A stretch of 64,000 bases of DNA from Liolophura sinensis (Eukaryota > Mollusca > Polyplacophora > Chitonida > Chitonidae): positions 7,267,704 to 7,331,703 of the forward strand of contig NC_088304.1 in NCBI RefSeq assembly GCF_032854445.1. Direction: 5' to 3'. Below are positions 1 to 10,748 of the stretch, piece by piece (positions within the stretch are counted from its first letter, which is position 1; every line of letters starts with the position of its first letter). Made by a program: the position numbers and the translations under genes. The notes under the pieces were generated by a model. The model was not told the origin of the DNA, did no database searches, and was given only the letters and a program-made list of their open reading frames with translations.

Positions 1-1357
1 CTACGAAAGTATCCAGCTGGGCTATCAAAATATGAACAAGCCGTGAGGAGCATGGTTTGGCTGACGTCTGTAGGAGATAGCAATTAGCAAAAACGACACT
101 AACAGGTTCTAAGCAAGGGCACTGACTGCCATCAGCCAATACAACACTGGCCTTTAGTCGTAGACATTTAAATCAGGCCCTGACGGCAAAAAGAGGGAAT
201 AATTAATAAAAACGAACCGGTACAGTTAATTTAAGTCGCAAAGACTTTAATGCAGTCAGATAGGAGAAAGGTTGATTGTAGCGTGTGAGCTATTAGGAGA
301 GGTAAATTATTTGTTAATGGCATGTGCATCGATGCAGAGACTGTAAATGATGTAAAATCTAAAATAGCATTTGCTGTTGCCCTCAGAGTACTCAGAGATG
401 AACCCTTTTCCAGTATGAACAACATTCCCTCTTTTATATATACGTAATTGAATATCACGGCTTTCGTAAATTTTGGTCTGTGTCAGGACAAACAGAGAGA
501 GGCTAGCAGGCATATCAGGGTGATATGAAAGTGTAGCATTTCCCAGCAGATCTGTCTGAAGTTAGCAGGCAACGCTCTGTAATATCCACCACGCAGTTAC
601 ATCTGGACAGCTCAACCCTTCTCAAGTGTTCCTCAGCAGACAAAAAAGACTTATTTGTTAGGGATTGATGTCGCTTAGATCTGCTCAGATATAAATTAAA
701 TTTCGGACGACATCGCCAGATCTTAAGCCCGTATTACTGAACAGCTAGACGTGTCGATGAAAACGGCATTGCTCTAAGCCTCTGAAAGACTTCATCAAAG
801 CACCGGGTTTTATTTACAGGTCCCCGGTAGAAAACCTTTAGGACATTTTTTCCGTGGCAGAAATATCAGTCAGCCCTTTGCGTTAATTCGACCAAAGGAG
901 ATCGATTCTAGAGAGGAGAGCGAGAGCTGGATTCGAGCTTCCGACCTCACTGTCCAAAGGATTGTCGGCTGTAGTGAGGGCAACCTTGACTCAAGCTGAT
1001 TTTCTTGGTCTACATTATAAAATAAATCGATTCTTTCTCACATATAATTAGATAAAATGAGAAATAAATCGAAACTAGCAGCTCATGATTATTCTTTAAT
1101 TATGTGCTTTACAGATAAGGGATAAAAAAACCGGTATACAGGTAAGTATAAATTATTATAAATTAGACGACCACAATATATGAAATAATTTTCTAGACTT
1201 ATCAGTTTACTAATATTTTACACAGCCCGAAAATCTTGTAATCATAAACCCTGTCGAACCACGTGATGTTCCCCGTTATAACGATGACACGGGAACCAGG
1301 TATCTCCATTTATTCCACTCTCCTTTCAGACCACTATGGAGATATGTGGAATTTATT
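1..1357 (+). repeat. Subunit A1
   Basis: Holds modules 1-3, a truncated passage into module 5 (tRNA-SINE-like motif from 927) and module 6 with an acceptor-like tract near 1210. Relative to A2, roughly 480 bp covering most of module 4 is gone, joined at gagagcgag/agctgg near 928. A short frame of 41 codons at 322-447 begins MCIDAETVNDVKSK. No gene recognised. Confidence 0.9.
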
Positions 1358-1666
1358 ATCCAGCAGGACTATCTAAATATGAACGAGCCGTGCAGATCAT
1401 CATTAGGCTGATGTCTGTAGGAGACAGTAATTACTGAGAGGCATTGAGCCAGGACAACAATTGTCATTAGATGTGAAACTGTGCAGAATACAGTGGTTCT
1501 ATACATTTATATCATACACTGATGGCAAAAAGCGGGCGGGGGATAATTAATACAGTTCATTTAAAAAGTCCCGAAGATTTTAATGAAATGAGATTCTTAT
1601 GTGAATTCTTGACAGATTGGATGTAGTGAGCGACATATTAGGAGATGTAAATTATTTGTTAGTGCC

Positions 1667-1846
1667 ATGTACATTGCCGCAGAGATTGTAAATGACGTGG
1701 AATCTAAACTCGCAGTTGGTGTTGCCGTCAGTGGATTCGAAGATACAAGATTATTATTGAACAGCCTGACGTGTCAATGCAACCCGCATCGCCCTGACTC
1801 TCTGAAAGACTCAATCCCCCAGGGTTTATTTACAGTCCACCGATAA
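1667..1846 (+). other. Recurrent B frame, 59 codons (B1)
   Basis: ATG-to-stop frame starting MYIAAEIVNDVESKLAVGVA. It is present in all six B subunits. No family recognised. The related A and E blocks begin MCIDAE or MCTDAE but diverge after about 25 codons. Hand comparison of B and E shows about 3 silent and 7 replacement codons, which is not evidence of selection. Confidence 0.25.
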
Positions 1847-3128
1847 AGAGCCTTCAGGACATTTTTTCCGTCGCAGAAATATCAGTCAGCCCTTTGCGTT
1901 AATTCGGCCACAGGAGATCGATTCTAGAGAGGAGAGCCAGACGTGTGCATCCTGAGTGTAAATAACCAACTGTTTGGTTTGGCAAAATTTTTCTGCCAGC
2001 AGCGGAACTTTTGTTGACGTAACGGGGCCGTCAAGGGAAGGTGAAATTTATCCAAATGTCTTGATTACCAAATAGTAATTGAGAAACCAAGTGTGCATGA
2101 AAGGCCATGCAGGCTGTGGGTGGTATGGTTATGGCTTTTTACAGAGCAATAGAGTTAAACCATAGATTTTATTGATGTTCTTCCTCAATCCATACAAAAT
2201 GAGCTGCAAGAGTTGGATTCGAGCTTGCGACCTCAGTGACCAGGAGAATGTCAGCTTTGGTAAGAGCAAGCCTGGATCGTAATGACTCGCGCTCTAAAAT
2301 AAATACAATTCTTTTGCAAATATCCCGATATAACATGGAGAATAAATATCAAAACACTTCTTCCAACCCAATTACTAAGACGCAGCCAATCAACGCGTAC
2401 AGCCTTATTATTCAGTATTAAGTCAGGTAAGTCTCAAACTTGTGTTAAGTACGAACCAAATGGAACTTCAGCTTGGACCTGCATTTTTACTCATAATGAT
2501 TTATTGATTTTTTGCGTGAATGGGAGTGCTGTAAGTGCTGATTACTGTTACCACCTGATTTTCTTTGTAAATCGAAACTAGCAGAGATCTGAAAACTATC
2601 GCCGGGCCATGCAGGCTGTGAGTGGCTGATATGTTTTTTTACAGAGCAGTAAAGTGAAGTCATAGATTTTAACCATGTTGTTCCTCGATCAGTACAAAAT
2701 GTATGAGAGAATTTAGTATAATTGATTTAATCAACAGATTTAGTAAGAAAGGCCAAACTCATTATGTTTCCACCTACACGAAAGTGGTCAGGGTTACAGG
2801 TATAAGAATCTACAGCCCTTCACCTGGCACTTCTCAAACCTCCTAACTTAAAGTCACAGCCAAATTTAAGTTAGAGTGAGAGTTGGATTCGAGTCAACAA
2901 ACTTACTGGGGACTATCGGCTGTGGTGAGAGAAGCCCTGGCTCATCTTGGCTCATATGTGGAAACTTTTCTACACATTTGGAAATCTATTCTTGATCGAC
3001 ATACATGTATGTAGATAAGTACAAGTCTTTGCCCATATGTCGTTAGTAAATACCAAGACGGTGTAGCCGTCCAGGACGGAGATGACCAGCGCCTTGTTGT
3101 TCCCTTAATATACAGAGTGCACGGTCAG

Positions 3129-3441
3129 GTAAGTAACAAAACTGTCTTAGTTATTTTACGAACGGAATGGAGCTGTCAGAATTATTTATTACTTAGTTGC
3201 GTGAGTGGGATTACTGTATGTGCTCCAACTGACTGGCCATCTTTCTTAATCTTAATGTGAAAATCTAAAGTAACGGAACTGCTATCGGTTAATGATCGAG
3301 TACGTGTTACATATACTGATGTTGATGAGAGAATAGCTCACTTTAAATGGCCATCACCACAACATTGTCTTCTATACTGACAAAGTTACACAGAAATAGA
3401 TAATAAAACCATACACTGACATTTATTAATATTTTACACAG
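3129..3441 (+). other. Intron-like segment in B1
   Basis: The donor is cacggtcag/gtaagt, a near-consensus site, and the acceptor is attaatattttacacag; 313 bp. The 27 codons before the donor (KYQDGVAVQDGDDQR then LVV...) are open in this frame in the B copies that retain the site. The donor is GC in B2 and deleted in B4, so splicing, if any, is not conserved. Confidence 0.3.
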
Positions 3442-3965
3442 CACCAAAATTCTATCGTCTATCAATCTTATCGAATCACGTGATGTTTCCGTTAGTAACG
3501 CGAGATAACGATCACGGGAGAGCAATTTTAGAGGAGCGTCTGGTAAATCTCGGAACCGGGTAACTCGATTAATCCCACTCTCAGATCAACCCTTTTCGAC
3601 ACCTATGGGGATATCGCTGTATTGGTATCCAGCAGGGCTATCAAAATATGAACAAGCCCTGCAGATCATCATGAGGCTGATGTCTGTAGGAGATAGTAAT
3701 TACTGAGAGGCATTGACGGGTTCTAAGCCAGGGTACCTAACGTTTTTAGCCGTATAGTTATGTAGAATACAGTTGTCCTAGACATTTATATCAGACTAGC
3801 ACGACATAAAGGGGAATGATTTTTAAAAAATGTACAGTTCATTTAAAAAGACGTGAAGATCTTATGGATGTGAAATTCTCATGTGAATACTACTGCGATA
3901 AAGGCTGATTGTAGCGTTTGATCTATTACAGTATGTGAATTATCCGTCAATGCCAGGTGTACTAA

Positions 3966-4127
3966 TGTAGAGAAGTTGGAGAGGACAAAAAGGTGTGTTT
4001 ACTTAACAATGTGGTGCCTTGGATAACAAGCGATGTTGTAGTCCCTGGCTCTAAACATGCAGTGGTCTTGTATTTTTTCCCAGACGAAAGCCATGCGGGA
4101 AATCGAAGTGTATTTGTCCTGTGCTAA
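3966..4127 (+). other. Recurrent C frame 1, stop-to-stop (C1)
   Basis: 53 sense codons between stops, including ITSDVVVPGSKH and FFPDESHAGNR, without an ATG at the start, so it could only be exon-like. C3, C4 and C5 keep exactly the same span; C2 is shifted by 11 bp. Versus C4 I count about 6 silent and 12 replacement codons, so no constraint is evident. No protein family recognised. Confidence 0.25.
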
Positions 4128-5604
4128 ATACTTTTACAACCTAGCACCTACCAAGATAACGTTTTCTACACTTTCAAATCTTTTTTCAAAATGTTACTTT
4201 GTGTCACAATAAATTTTATCATTTGGACACTGGAATATGTCACCCTCTCTTTAATTCAACAAAATATTTTTCATCAAAATCCCACCTGTAAATGACAAAA
4301 ATGGCCATGGTATCATTGGTATCATCACTGTTAGCATGCTAAAGAAACAAACACCAAAAATCTCATTCTTTCCGCTTGGAGGTATCTGGTTTCTAATGTT
4401 TAATCCTTGGTGCAATAGCTCCTTTTGCAAAGAATACAGTTTTTTCTTGATGATATCTCCTCACTTCACGACAAACAGAGAGATGCTAGAAGGTATATCC
4501 AGGTGATGTCAAAGTGTTGCGTTTCACAGATCTGTCTGAAGTTAGCAGACAATGCTCTCTAATATCTACGACACAGTTACATATGGACAGCACAGCCCTT
4601 CTCAAGTGTTCCTTAGAAGACAACACAGACGTATTTGTTAAGGATTGGTGTAGCGGAGATCTGCTCAGATGTAAATTGAATTTAAGGCGCCATCCACAGG
4701 TGTTAAGGAGGTAATACTGAACAGCCCGACGTGTCGATTCAACCCGCATCGCCCTGAGTCTCTGAAAGACTCCATCCACCAGGTTTTTTTTTTACAGTCC
4801 ACCGCTAAAGAACCTTTAGGACATTTTTTCTGTCACAGAAGTATCAGAGAACCCTGCGCGTTAAATCGGCCACAGAAGATCGATACTATAGACGAAATCG
4901 ATACGTGTGGATCTTAAGTGTGTATAAGCAACTGTTTTGTTTGGCACAATTTTTATGCCAGCAGCGGAACTTTTCTTGCCTTAACGAAGCTGAACAGACA
5001 CGGGAATAGAAGCCGAAATTTATTCAGATGTCTTGATTACAAAATAAGAATTCATCCACAAAGTGTAAGTGAAAATAATGACTAGGCCATGCAGGGTTTA
5101 GGTGGTTGGCGGCAGCTTTTTACAGAGCAGTAAAGTAAAACAGTAGATTTTATTTTTGTTGTTCCTCGATCAGTGCAAAATTGATATCATTAACTGATTT
5201 AGTGAAAATAGTTGTACGCATTAATTTTCTATTTACGTTATACCCGCCAGGTTAATTGTGTAAGAAAACTCCAGACTTTCACCTTTCACTTTTTAAAACT
5301 TAAAACTAACTTAAAACGACAACCGACGCAAGAGCTGGATTCGAGCTTGCTACCTCACTGATAAGGGTATTATCAGCTTTGGTTAGACCAGCCTTGGCTC
5401 ATGCTGACTCGTGTCAAAAACATTTGTACACAATTGGAAACATTTTCTAACCCTATATATATATATAAAAGAAAACCAGTTTTTTTTTGCACATATACAT
5501 ATGTACAATGGAGAATAATCATCAAAACCGCTCTTCCCAACATTCATCAACACGGAGTCACTCCACGCTTACAGTCTTCCATTTATTATGTCGTGCCAAG
5601 TCAG

Positions 5605-5990
5605 GTGAGAACCAAGATTGTTTTAGATACGAACCGAATTGGGCTTCAGCTTGAACCTACATTTGTACTCAGAATGATTTATTGTTTATTTGCGTGAGTG
5701 GGAGTACTTTATGTGTAGTGACTGATTAATGGTGCTACGTAATGTAAATGTGTGAATCGAAACTAATAGCTCAGCTAGCGATTACTGTTCGGACATGTGT
5801 TATACAGGCAGTCATCTCTGTTAACGATAACAGACCAGTATAAATAGAAGCATGAATTTTTACAAATTAGGCGGCCATAACATTTAAATTGTTTTCTAGA
5901 CTGATCATATTCCACAGAAACAGGATCATAAAAGACAAACACCATTACATCAAGTGGATTTTTCTGGTAATTTACTAATATTTTACACAG
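5605..5990 (+). other. Intron-like segment, donor and acceptor in C1
   Basis: Begins after aagtcag with gtgaga and ends in ttactaatattttacacag, which has a branch-site-like ctaat and a T-rich acceptor; 386 bp. Matching pairs stand between modules 5 and 6 in most subunits. Nothing recognisable as protein flanks it, so this may be the relic of a spliced ancestor or coincidence. Confidence 0.3.
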
Positions 5991-6043
5991 CCCGAAAGTC
6001 TTGTAATCATAAACCTTATGGAACCGCGTGAAGTTCTCCGTTA

Positions 6044-6244
6044 ATGACGATGGCCGCAAAGCATTTTAAGAGGAGCGTCTGGTCAATCTCGGAACCGGGT
6101 AACTCGATAAATCCCACTTTCAGATCAACCTTTTTCACATCTCTGGAAATATGGGGGAATTGGTATCCAGCAGGGCTGTCAAAATATGAACAAGCCGTTC
6201 AGATTATCATTAGGCTGATGTCTGTAGGAGATAGTAAATCCTGA
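6044..6244 (+). other. Recurrent landmark frame, 66 codons (C1/D1)
   Basis: Starts MTMAAKHFKRSVWSISEPGN and runs through the landmark as WYPAGLSKYEQAVQIIIRLM before a stop. The landmark part is open in the same frame in A, B, C, D and F, but upstream of it most classes have a stop (ctggtaa) where D has ctggtca. Copies at 17802-17987, 28625-28825, 39897-40097 and 51481-51681. The complementary strand is also open here, so the frame may be an accident of composition. Confidence 0.25.
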
Positions 6245-6793
6245 AGGGCATTGATGTGTTCTGAGACATTTATATTAGACACTGATGGTAACAGAAAAGG
6301 AATAGTTAATAATAATATACAGTTTTTTTAAAACTTCGCAAAGATTTCAATGAAGTGAGATTCTGATTAAATACTATTGAGAGAAATATTGTTTGTAGCG
6401 TGTGCCCTATAAGCCTACACGTCAATGCCATGAACACTGAGACTTTGAAGTATCGCTGAAGGGGCCAGCTAGACAGGTACGAGTGTAGATAATGCTGAGA
6501 AATCGCGAATCACAGTTTCTGGTGTCGTCTGTGGCTTAAAGCTTACATGTGCAGTACATGAACGCCTTTCTCATGGGTGTAGGAAGTCGGGTTCAGGGCA
6601 GTTTTCAGCATTTTAACATTTTCAGACTATTCCCAACAATATTCTTTATAAAAAATATCTGGTACTTAAATAATGCTATAAATAGTAAAATTTAAGGCGT
6701 TCGAAAAATCCGGTGTGTCACGACAAAGTACAAGGTTTGGCAAATGTACGCTTTGCAATTTATCACCCTCTCGTATAAATTAAAATATTTTCT

Positions 6794-6810
6794 GGGTGGG
6801 GGGGAGGGGG
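6794..6810 (+). repeat. Interrupted G tract (D1), G-quadruplex-capable
   Basis: Three runs, GGG T GGGGGGG A GGGGG, followed by tacagata. The same site has 4 G in D2, 15 in D3, 6 in D4 and 4 in D5. The long central run could supply two G-tracts, so four stacks are possible. Confidence 0.6.
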
Positions 6811-7730
6811 TACAGATAAGTCTTTGAAATTTCCTGAATGAAAACCAAACAGTGTCTTGCGTCCTTAAAGCGGTAACAGATAAAATGCTGTCTACTTCAT
6901 ATCCGATCGCCATCCGGTAGGCATGTATGCAAACTGTGGGCGTCATCTTCATTACAGTTACCAATTACCATTGTTGATATAAATACGAATGCAGCCATGT
7001 TGTTTTGTGACATCACTTTTTTTATTCTCCTCAATCAATCTTGTCTCCTTCTATAGTTTTTCTTTAGTGCACGAACAGAGCTCCTTTAATGCAAGAATAT
7101 ATTCTTGATTATACCACATTATTATTTTCTCCGCCTACAGTGAGAGGTTAGAAGGCATGTTAAGGTGATATGAAAGTGTAGCATTTCACAGCAGATCTGC
7201 CTGAAGTTAGCAGGCAATGCTCTGTAATATCCACGATGCAGTTACATCTGGACAGCACAACCCTTCTCAAGTGTTCCTCAGCAGACAAAAAAGACATATT
7301 TGTTAGGGTCTCGTGTCGCGGAAATCTGCTCAGATGTAAATTGATTTTTGAAAACCATCGGTAGATCTTAAGCCGGCAATACAGAACAACCCGACTTGTG
7401 GATACACACGGCATTGTTCTGAGCCCCTAAAAGACTTCATCGAACCACCAGGGTTCATTTACTGGTCAAAGCCAAAGAACCTTTAGGACATTTTTCCGTC
7501 GCAGAAATATCAGTGAACCTTTTCCGTCAGTTCATCTCGATGAGATCGATTCCATATCTAGAAGAGCGAGACGTGTGGATCCTGATATAATGATATTTAA
7601 TTTTCTGTGTGCATGATACCGGTCAAGCTAATAGTGTATAGAAAACTGTTGTTCTGGAAGTAAACTGCAACCCTTCTTCAGCCACTTTTAATACATACTA
7701 AATTAAAAACAAATCCGAACGTTGCAGAAA

Positions 7731-7813
7731 GAGCCTGATTCGAGCTTGCGACCTCACTGGCGATGGGATTATCGGCTGTGGTGAAGGCAACCTTGACTCG
7801 TGCTGGCTCGTGG
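7731..7813 (-). repeat. tRNA-SINE-like relic (module 5 start, D1)
   Basis: On the minus strand this reads ...gtgaggtcgcaagctcgaatc..., close to the T-arm region of tRNA-derived SINEs (B box GGTTCGAATCC, here with about 8 of 11 bases in most copies). The stem pairs of a tRNA T-arm are not kept. The same block starts module 5 in A, B (twice), C, D and E, e.g. near 927, 2211, 2880, 5331 and 9194. It would be an old SINE head inherited by the ancestral monomer; a chance resemblance is possible. Confidence 0.3.
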
Positions 7814-8349
7814 CGATAACTTTTGGAATTATTTTGAATGTCTACATATGTAAAATAAACACAATTCTTTCGCACATATACATATATAAAATTGAGAATA
7901 AATACAAACTAGCAGGTCTGTGCGGATCATCATTAGGCTCATGTCTGTAGGACATAGTAATTCCTGAAGGGCATTGATGTGTTCTGAGTCAGGACACCTA
8001 TTGCCATTAGCCGTAACACTGCGCACAATACAGCGGTCCTTACATCAGACCATGGTGGCAAAATGGGGGATTAATTAACAAAACTTTTCCGTTATATTAA
8101 CAAGTCGCGAAGATCTTAATGAAGCGAGATTCTGATGTGAATTATGTTGAGAGAAAGGTTGATTGTAGCGTGTGACGTATTAGTACATGTAAATTATTTG
8201 TTAGTGCCATGTGCACTGATGCAGAGATTGTAAATGATGTAAAATCTAAAATCGCAATTGCTGTTGCCGTCCATGGATTCCAAGATACTATGGCATGGAC
8301 TTTTTTCCTGAATAAACAACATTATCTATTCAGTGTATACGTAACTGAA

Positions 8350-8373
8350 TGATATTACCTAATGGTAATATCA
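8350..8373. other. Hairpin, 10-bp perfect stem, TAAT loop (E1)
   Basis: Arms tgatattacc and ggtaatatca around loop taat. It occurs at the same place in every E subunit and in no other class. Confidence 0.7.
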
Positions 8374-8473
8374 AAACATATGTCGTTTCCCAAGAGATCT
8401 GTGTGAAGTTAGCAGACAATGATCTGTAATATCCACGACTACATCTACATCTAGACAGATCAGTCCTTCTCTA

Positions 8474-8896
8474 GTGCTCCTCAGCAGACAAAAAAGACGT
8501 ATTTGTTTGGGTTGCGTGTTGCGGACCTCTGCTCAGATGAGAATTGAATGTTGGGCGACATCGGCAGATCTTCAGCCACTATTACTGAACAGCCCGTGTC
8601 GATACAAACGGCATTGGTCTAAGCCCCTCAAAGACTTTATCAAACTACCCAAGTTCTTACACTGGCCAAGGCTAAAGAACCTGTGGGACATTTTTTCCGT
8701 CGCAGAAATATCAGTGAACCTTTTGCGTCAGTTTGGCTCGATGAGATCGATTCTAGACGTGTGGATCCTGAGGTCAAACAAGCAACTGTTTGACTTGGCA
8801 CAATTTTTATATTATTGTTTACGTAACGGAGCCAGTAATAGCGGAGAATCGAAACTGAAATTTATGCAGATGTCTTCATTACAAAATAGGAATTGA
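8474..8896 (+). other. Recurrent E frame, extended (E1)
   Basis: Starts with the MLLSRQKRRI block (TTG/CTC context in some copies; no conserved ATG). Holds FLHWPRLKNLWDIFSVAEIS. Loss of 11 bp near 8755 shifts the end and extends it to 140 codons. No family recognised. Confidence 0.2.
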
Positions 8897-10260
8897 TCAA
8901 CAGACTGTACATGGAAATCGCCAAGCCATGCAGGGTGTGGTTGGTTTGGCCATGGCTTTTTTTAAAGTGAGAGCAGTAAAGTGAAAGCATAGACTTTTGT
9001 TGATCATCGATCCGTACAAAATTGATATCATTAATAGACTTCATGATAATCGTCGTACTTGTTAATTTTCCACGTTTACGATAACCATCAGGCTAATAAT
9101 GCGTAGAAAACTGTAGTTGTGGAAGAAAACTGCAGACTTTCACATGCCACTTTTTGAAGCGTCTAACTTAAAACGACAACCGAACTTTGCAGCAGCTGGT
9201 ATCGAGCTTGCAACCTCAGTGGCCAAGGAATTATCGGCTGTGGTGAGATCAACCTTGACTTGTGCTGACTCGTGTCGAAAACTTTCGTACACATTTGGGA
9301 ATATTTTCTAGGTCTATATATGTAAAATGAATACAATTCTTTTACACATACACATATATAAATTGGAGAACAAATATCAGCACCGCTGCTCTTACCCATT
9401 CACCAACAGAGTGCCCAGTCAAGTGAGGACCAAATCTGACACGAGCCGAATGGAGCTTCAACTTGAACCTGCCGTTGTGTTCAAATCGATTTATTTGTTT
9501 ATTTACGTCAATGGGAGTACCGTATGTCTCCTTACTTATTTGCGGTGCTACATAATATAGCGGATATATGTTATCTCTGTTAATGTTATTATACCGGTAT
9601 ACTAGGAAGCATGAATTATTATACATTAGATGACAATAATCATGAAACAGGTTCCTAGACTGGTCAAATTACAAAGAAACACATCATAAAACCATTCAAA
9701 GACAACAACATTTATTTGACATACAGTGGATTTTCAAGTAATTTATTAATATTTACAGCAGCTAGAGAATTTTGTAATTGTAAACCTTATTGAACATTGA
9801 ATAACGATGAAAGGGAAGGACTTTAACAGGAGCGTCTGGTAAATTTTGGAGCCGCGTAACTCGATTAATCCCACTCTCAAATCAACCCTTTTCCACCTCA
9901 CTGGAGATATGGGGGAATTGGTATCCAGCAGGGCTGTCAAAATATGAACAAACCGTGCAGATGATCATTACGGTAATGTCTATAGGAGATAGAAATTACC
10001 GAAGGGCATTCTGTTCTGAGCCAGGATTTTCATTAGCAGTGATGACAAAAACATGGAATTATTATTAAAAAGGCACAGTAAATTTAAAAAGTGGCAAACA
10101 TTTTAATCAAATGATTTTCTATTTGATTTCTATGGAGAGAAAGAATAATTATGATGTGTGCTCTATAAGGAGATGTGTTTCTATCTGTCAGTTGGAAAAT
10201 TTAAAAAACTTGTCCAGTTTGTCTGTTCACTTGACCTTAACAACATTCAAGCCTTAGAAC

Positions 10261-10488
10261 ATGTTGGCTTTTGTCATCATACATTACAGTATTTTGGACA
10301 CTGCAGTATATGACCTTCTCTTTAACAGACCAAAATGTTTTTCCATTGGTGAGATTAAGACTTTGGGATTTCCTGACTCGACACCAGAGATACACTTGAG
10401 ACAGAACGGAGAACTTGTAATATGGAGTCTATTCCATATCCAATATCCTACCGATAAATACAAACTGTTGTCGTATTATCTATTATAG
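10261..10488 (+). other. Recurrent C/F frame 2, 75 codons (F1)
   Basis: ATG-started frame MLAFVIIHYSILDTAVYDLL followed by the RPK..FSI and STPEI blocks, ending SYYLL. F4 and F5 differ at one codon near the end. It is the only recurrent frame with an ATG, a shared core in two subunit classes and three full copies, but the copies are too young to test constraint. Confidence 0.3.
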
Positions 10489-10734
10489 TATCATGTATCA
10501 TCAATGCTATCAATACGATTAGGGAACCACGTTTATGTTTTGACCATACTGTTATCATATTCTGTAAAACAATCCATCAAAAATTTCATCTCATGCGGTA
10601 TAAGGTCTGCCCTAAAATTTCGCCCTTAGAGTAATAGCTGCTTTGTGCAAGTACAGTGTGTAGTATTCTTCTCGATTACATCACCTGACTTCAGGACACG
10701 CAAGGCAAATTAATATGATGTACAACATAACAAA

Positions 10735-10748
10735 ACATTGTACAATGT
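10735..10748. other. 14-bp perfect palindrome (F1)
   Basis: acattgtacaatgt is its own reverse complement. It is followed by gcgtgtagagttattg in all F copies. Confidence 0.7.

Larger units (their letters stand above)
1358..3626 (+). repeat. Subunit B1, a double subunit
   Basis: B carries modules 4 and 5 twice: the tRNA-SINE-like motif occurs near 2211 and again near 2880, and donor-like caggtaag sites occur near 2428 and at 3127. The second half has no landmark, so B looks like two monomers fused by loss of modules 6 and 1-3 near 2580. Contains a 59-codon frame at 1667-1846. Confidence 0.9.
3627..6164 (+). repeat. Subunit C1 (type shared with C6)
   Basis: Longest subunit class. Between modules 2 and 3 it has a stretch found only in C, with a stop-to-stop frame at 3966-4127. 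About 95 bp encoding the RPK..FSI frame of C2-C5 is missing near 4262-4280. A short TA run lies near 5453-5468. Module 5 begins near 5331 and an intron-like donor/acceptor pair spans 5605-5990. Confidence 0.9.
6165..7910 (+). repeat. Subunit D1
   Basis: Starts with the landmark and ends inside module 5, jumping directly to the E landmark, so it has no acceptor module. It has a D-specific block near 6400-7000 with the G-rich tract at 6794-6810. Module 4 is short (near 7580-7680). No gene recognised; minus-strand frames here cross the variable G tract and are not credible. Confidence 0.9.
7911..9922 (+). repeat. Subunit E1
   Basis: Landmark truncated at its 5' side (starts agcaggtctgtgcgg). 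Carries the hairpin at 8350-8373, the E-type frame at 8474-8896, the tRNA-SINE-like motif at 9194-9277 and an acceptor-like tract near 9750. No recognised gene. Confidence 0.9.

Noticed and set aside
231-513. Overlapping minus-strand frames in A (75 and 68 codons), repeated in A2, A4, A5 and A6
   Set aside because: They overlap each other in different frames, change with single-base indels between copies, and match no family.
6692-6964. Minus-strand 90-codon frame in D
   Set aside because: It crosses the G tract whose length differs between copies (15, 6 or 4 G), so the frame and its length are not stable.
8350-8373. Rolling-circle origin, because of the hairpin and taatat-like bases
   Set aside because: The conserved loop nonamer is not in the loop, and there is no Rep-like frame nearby.
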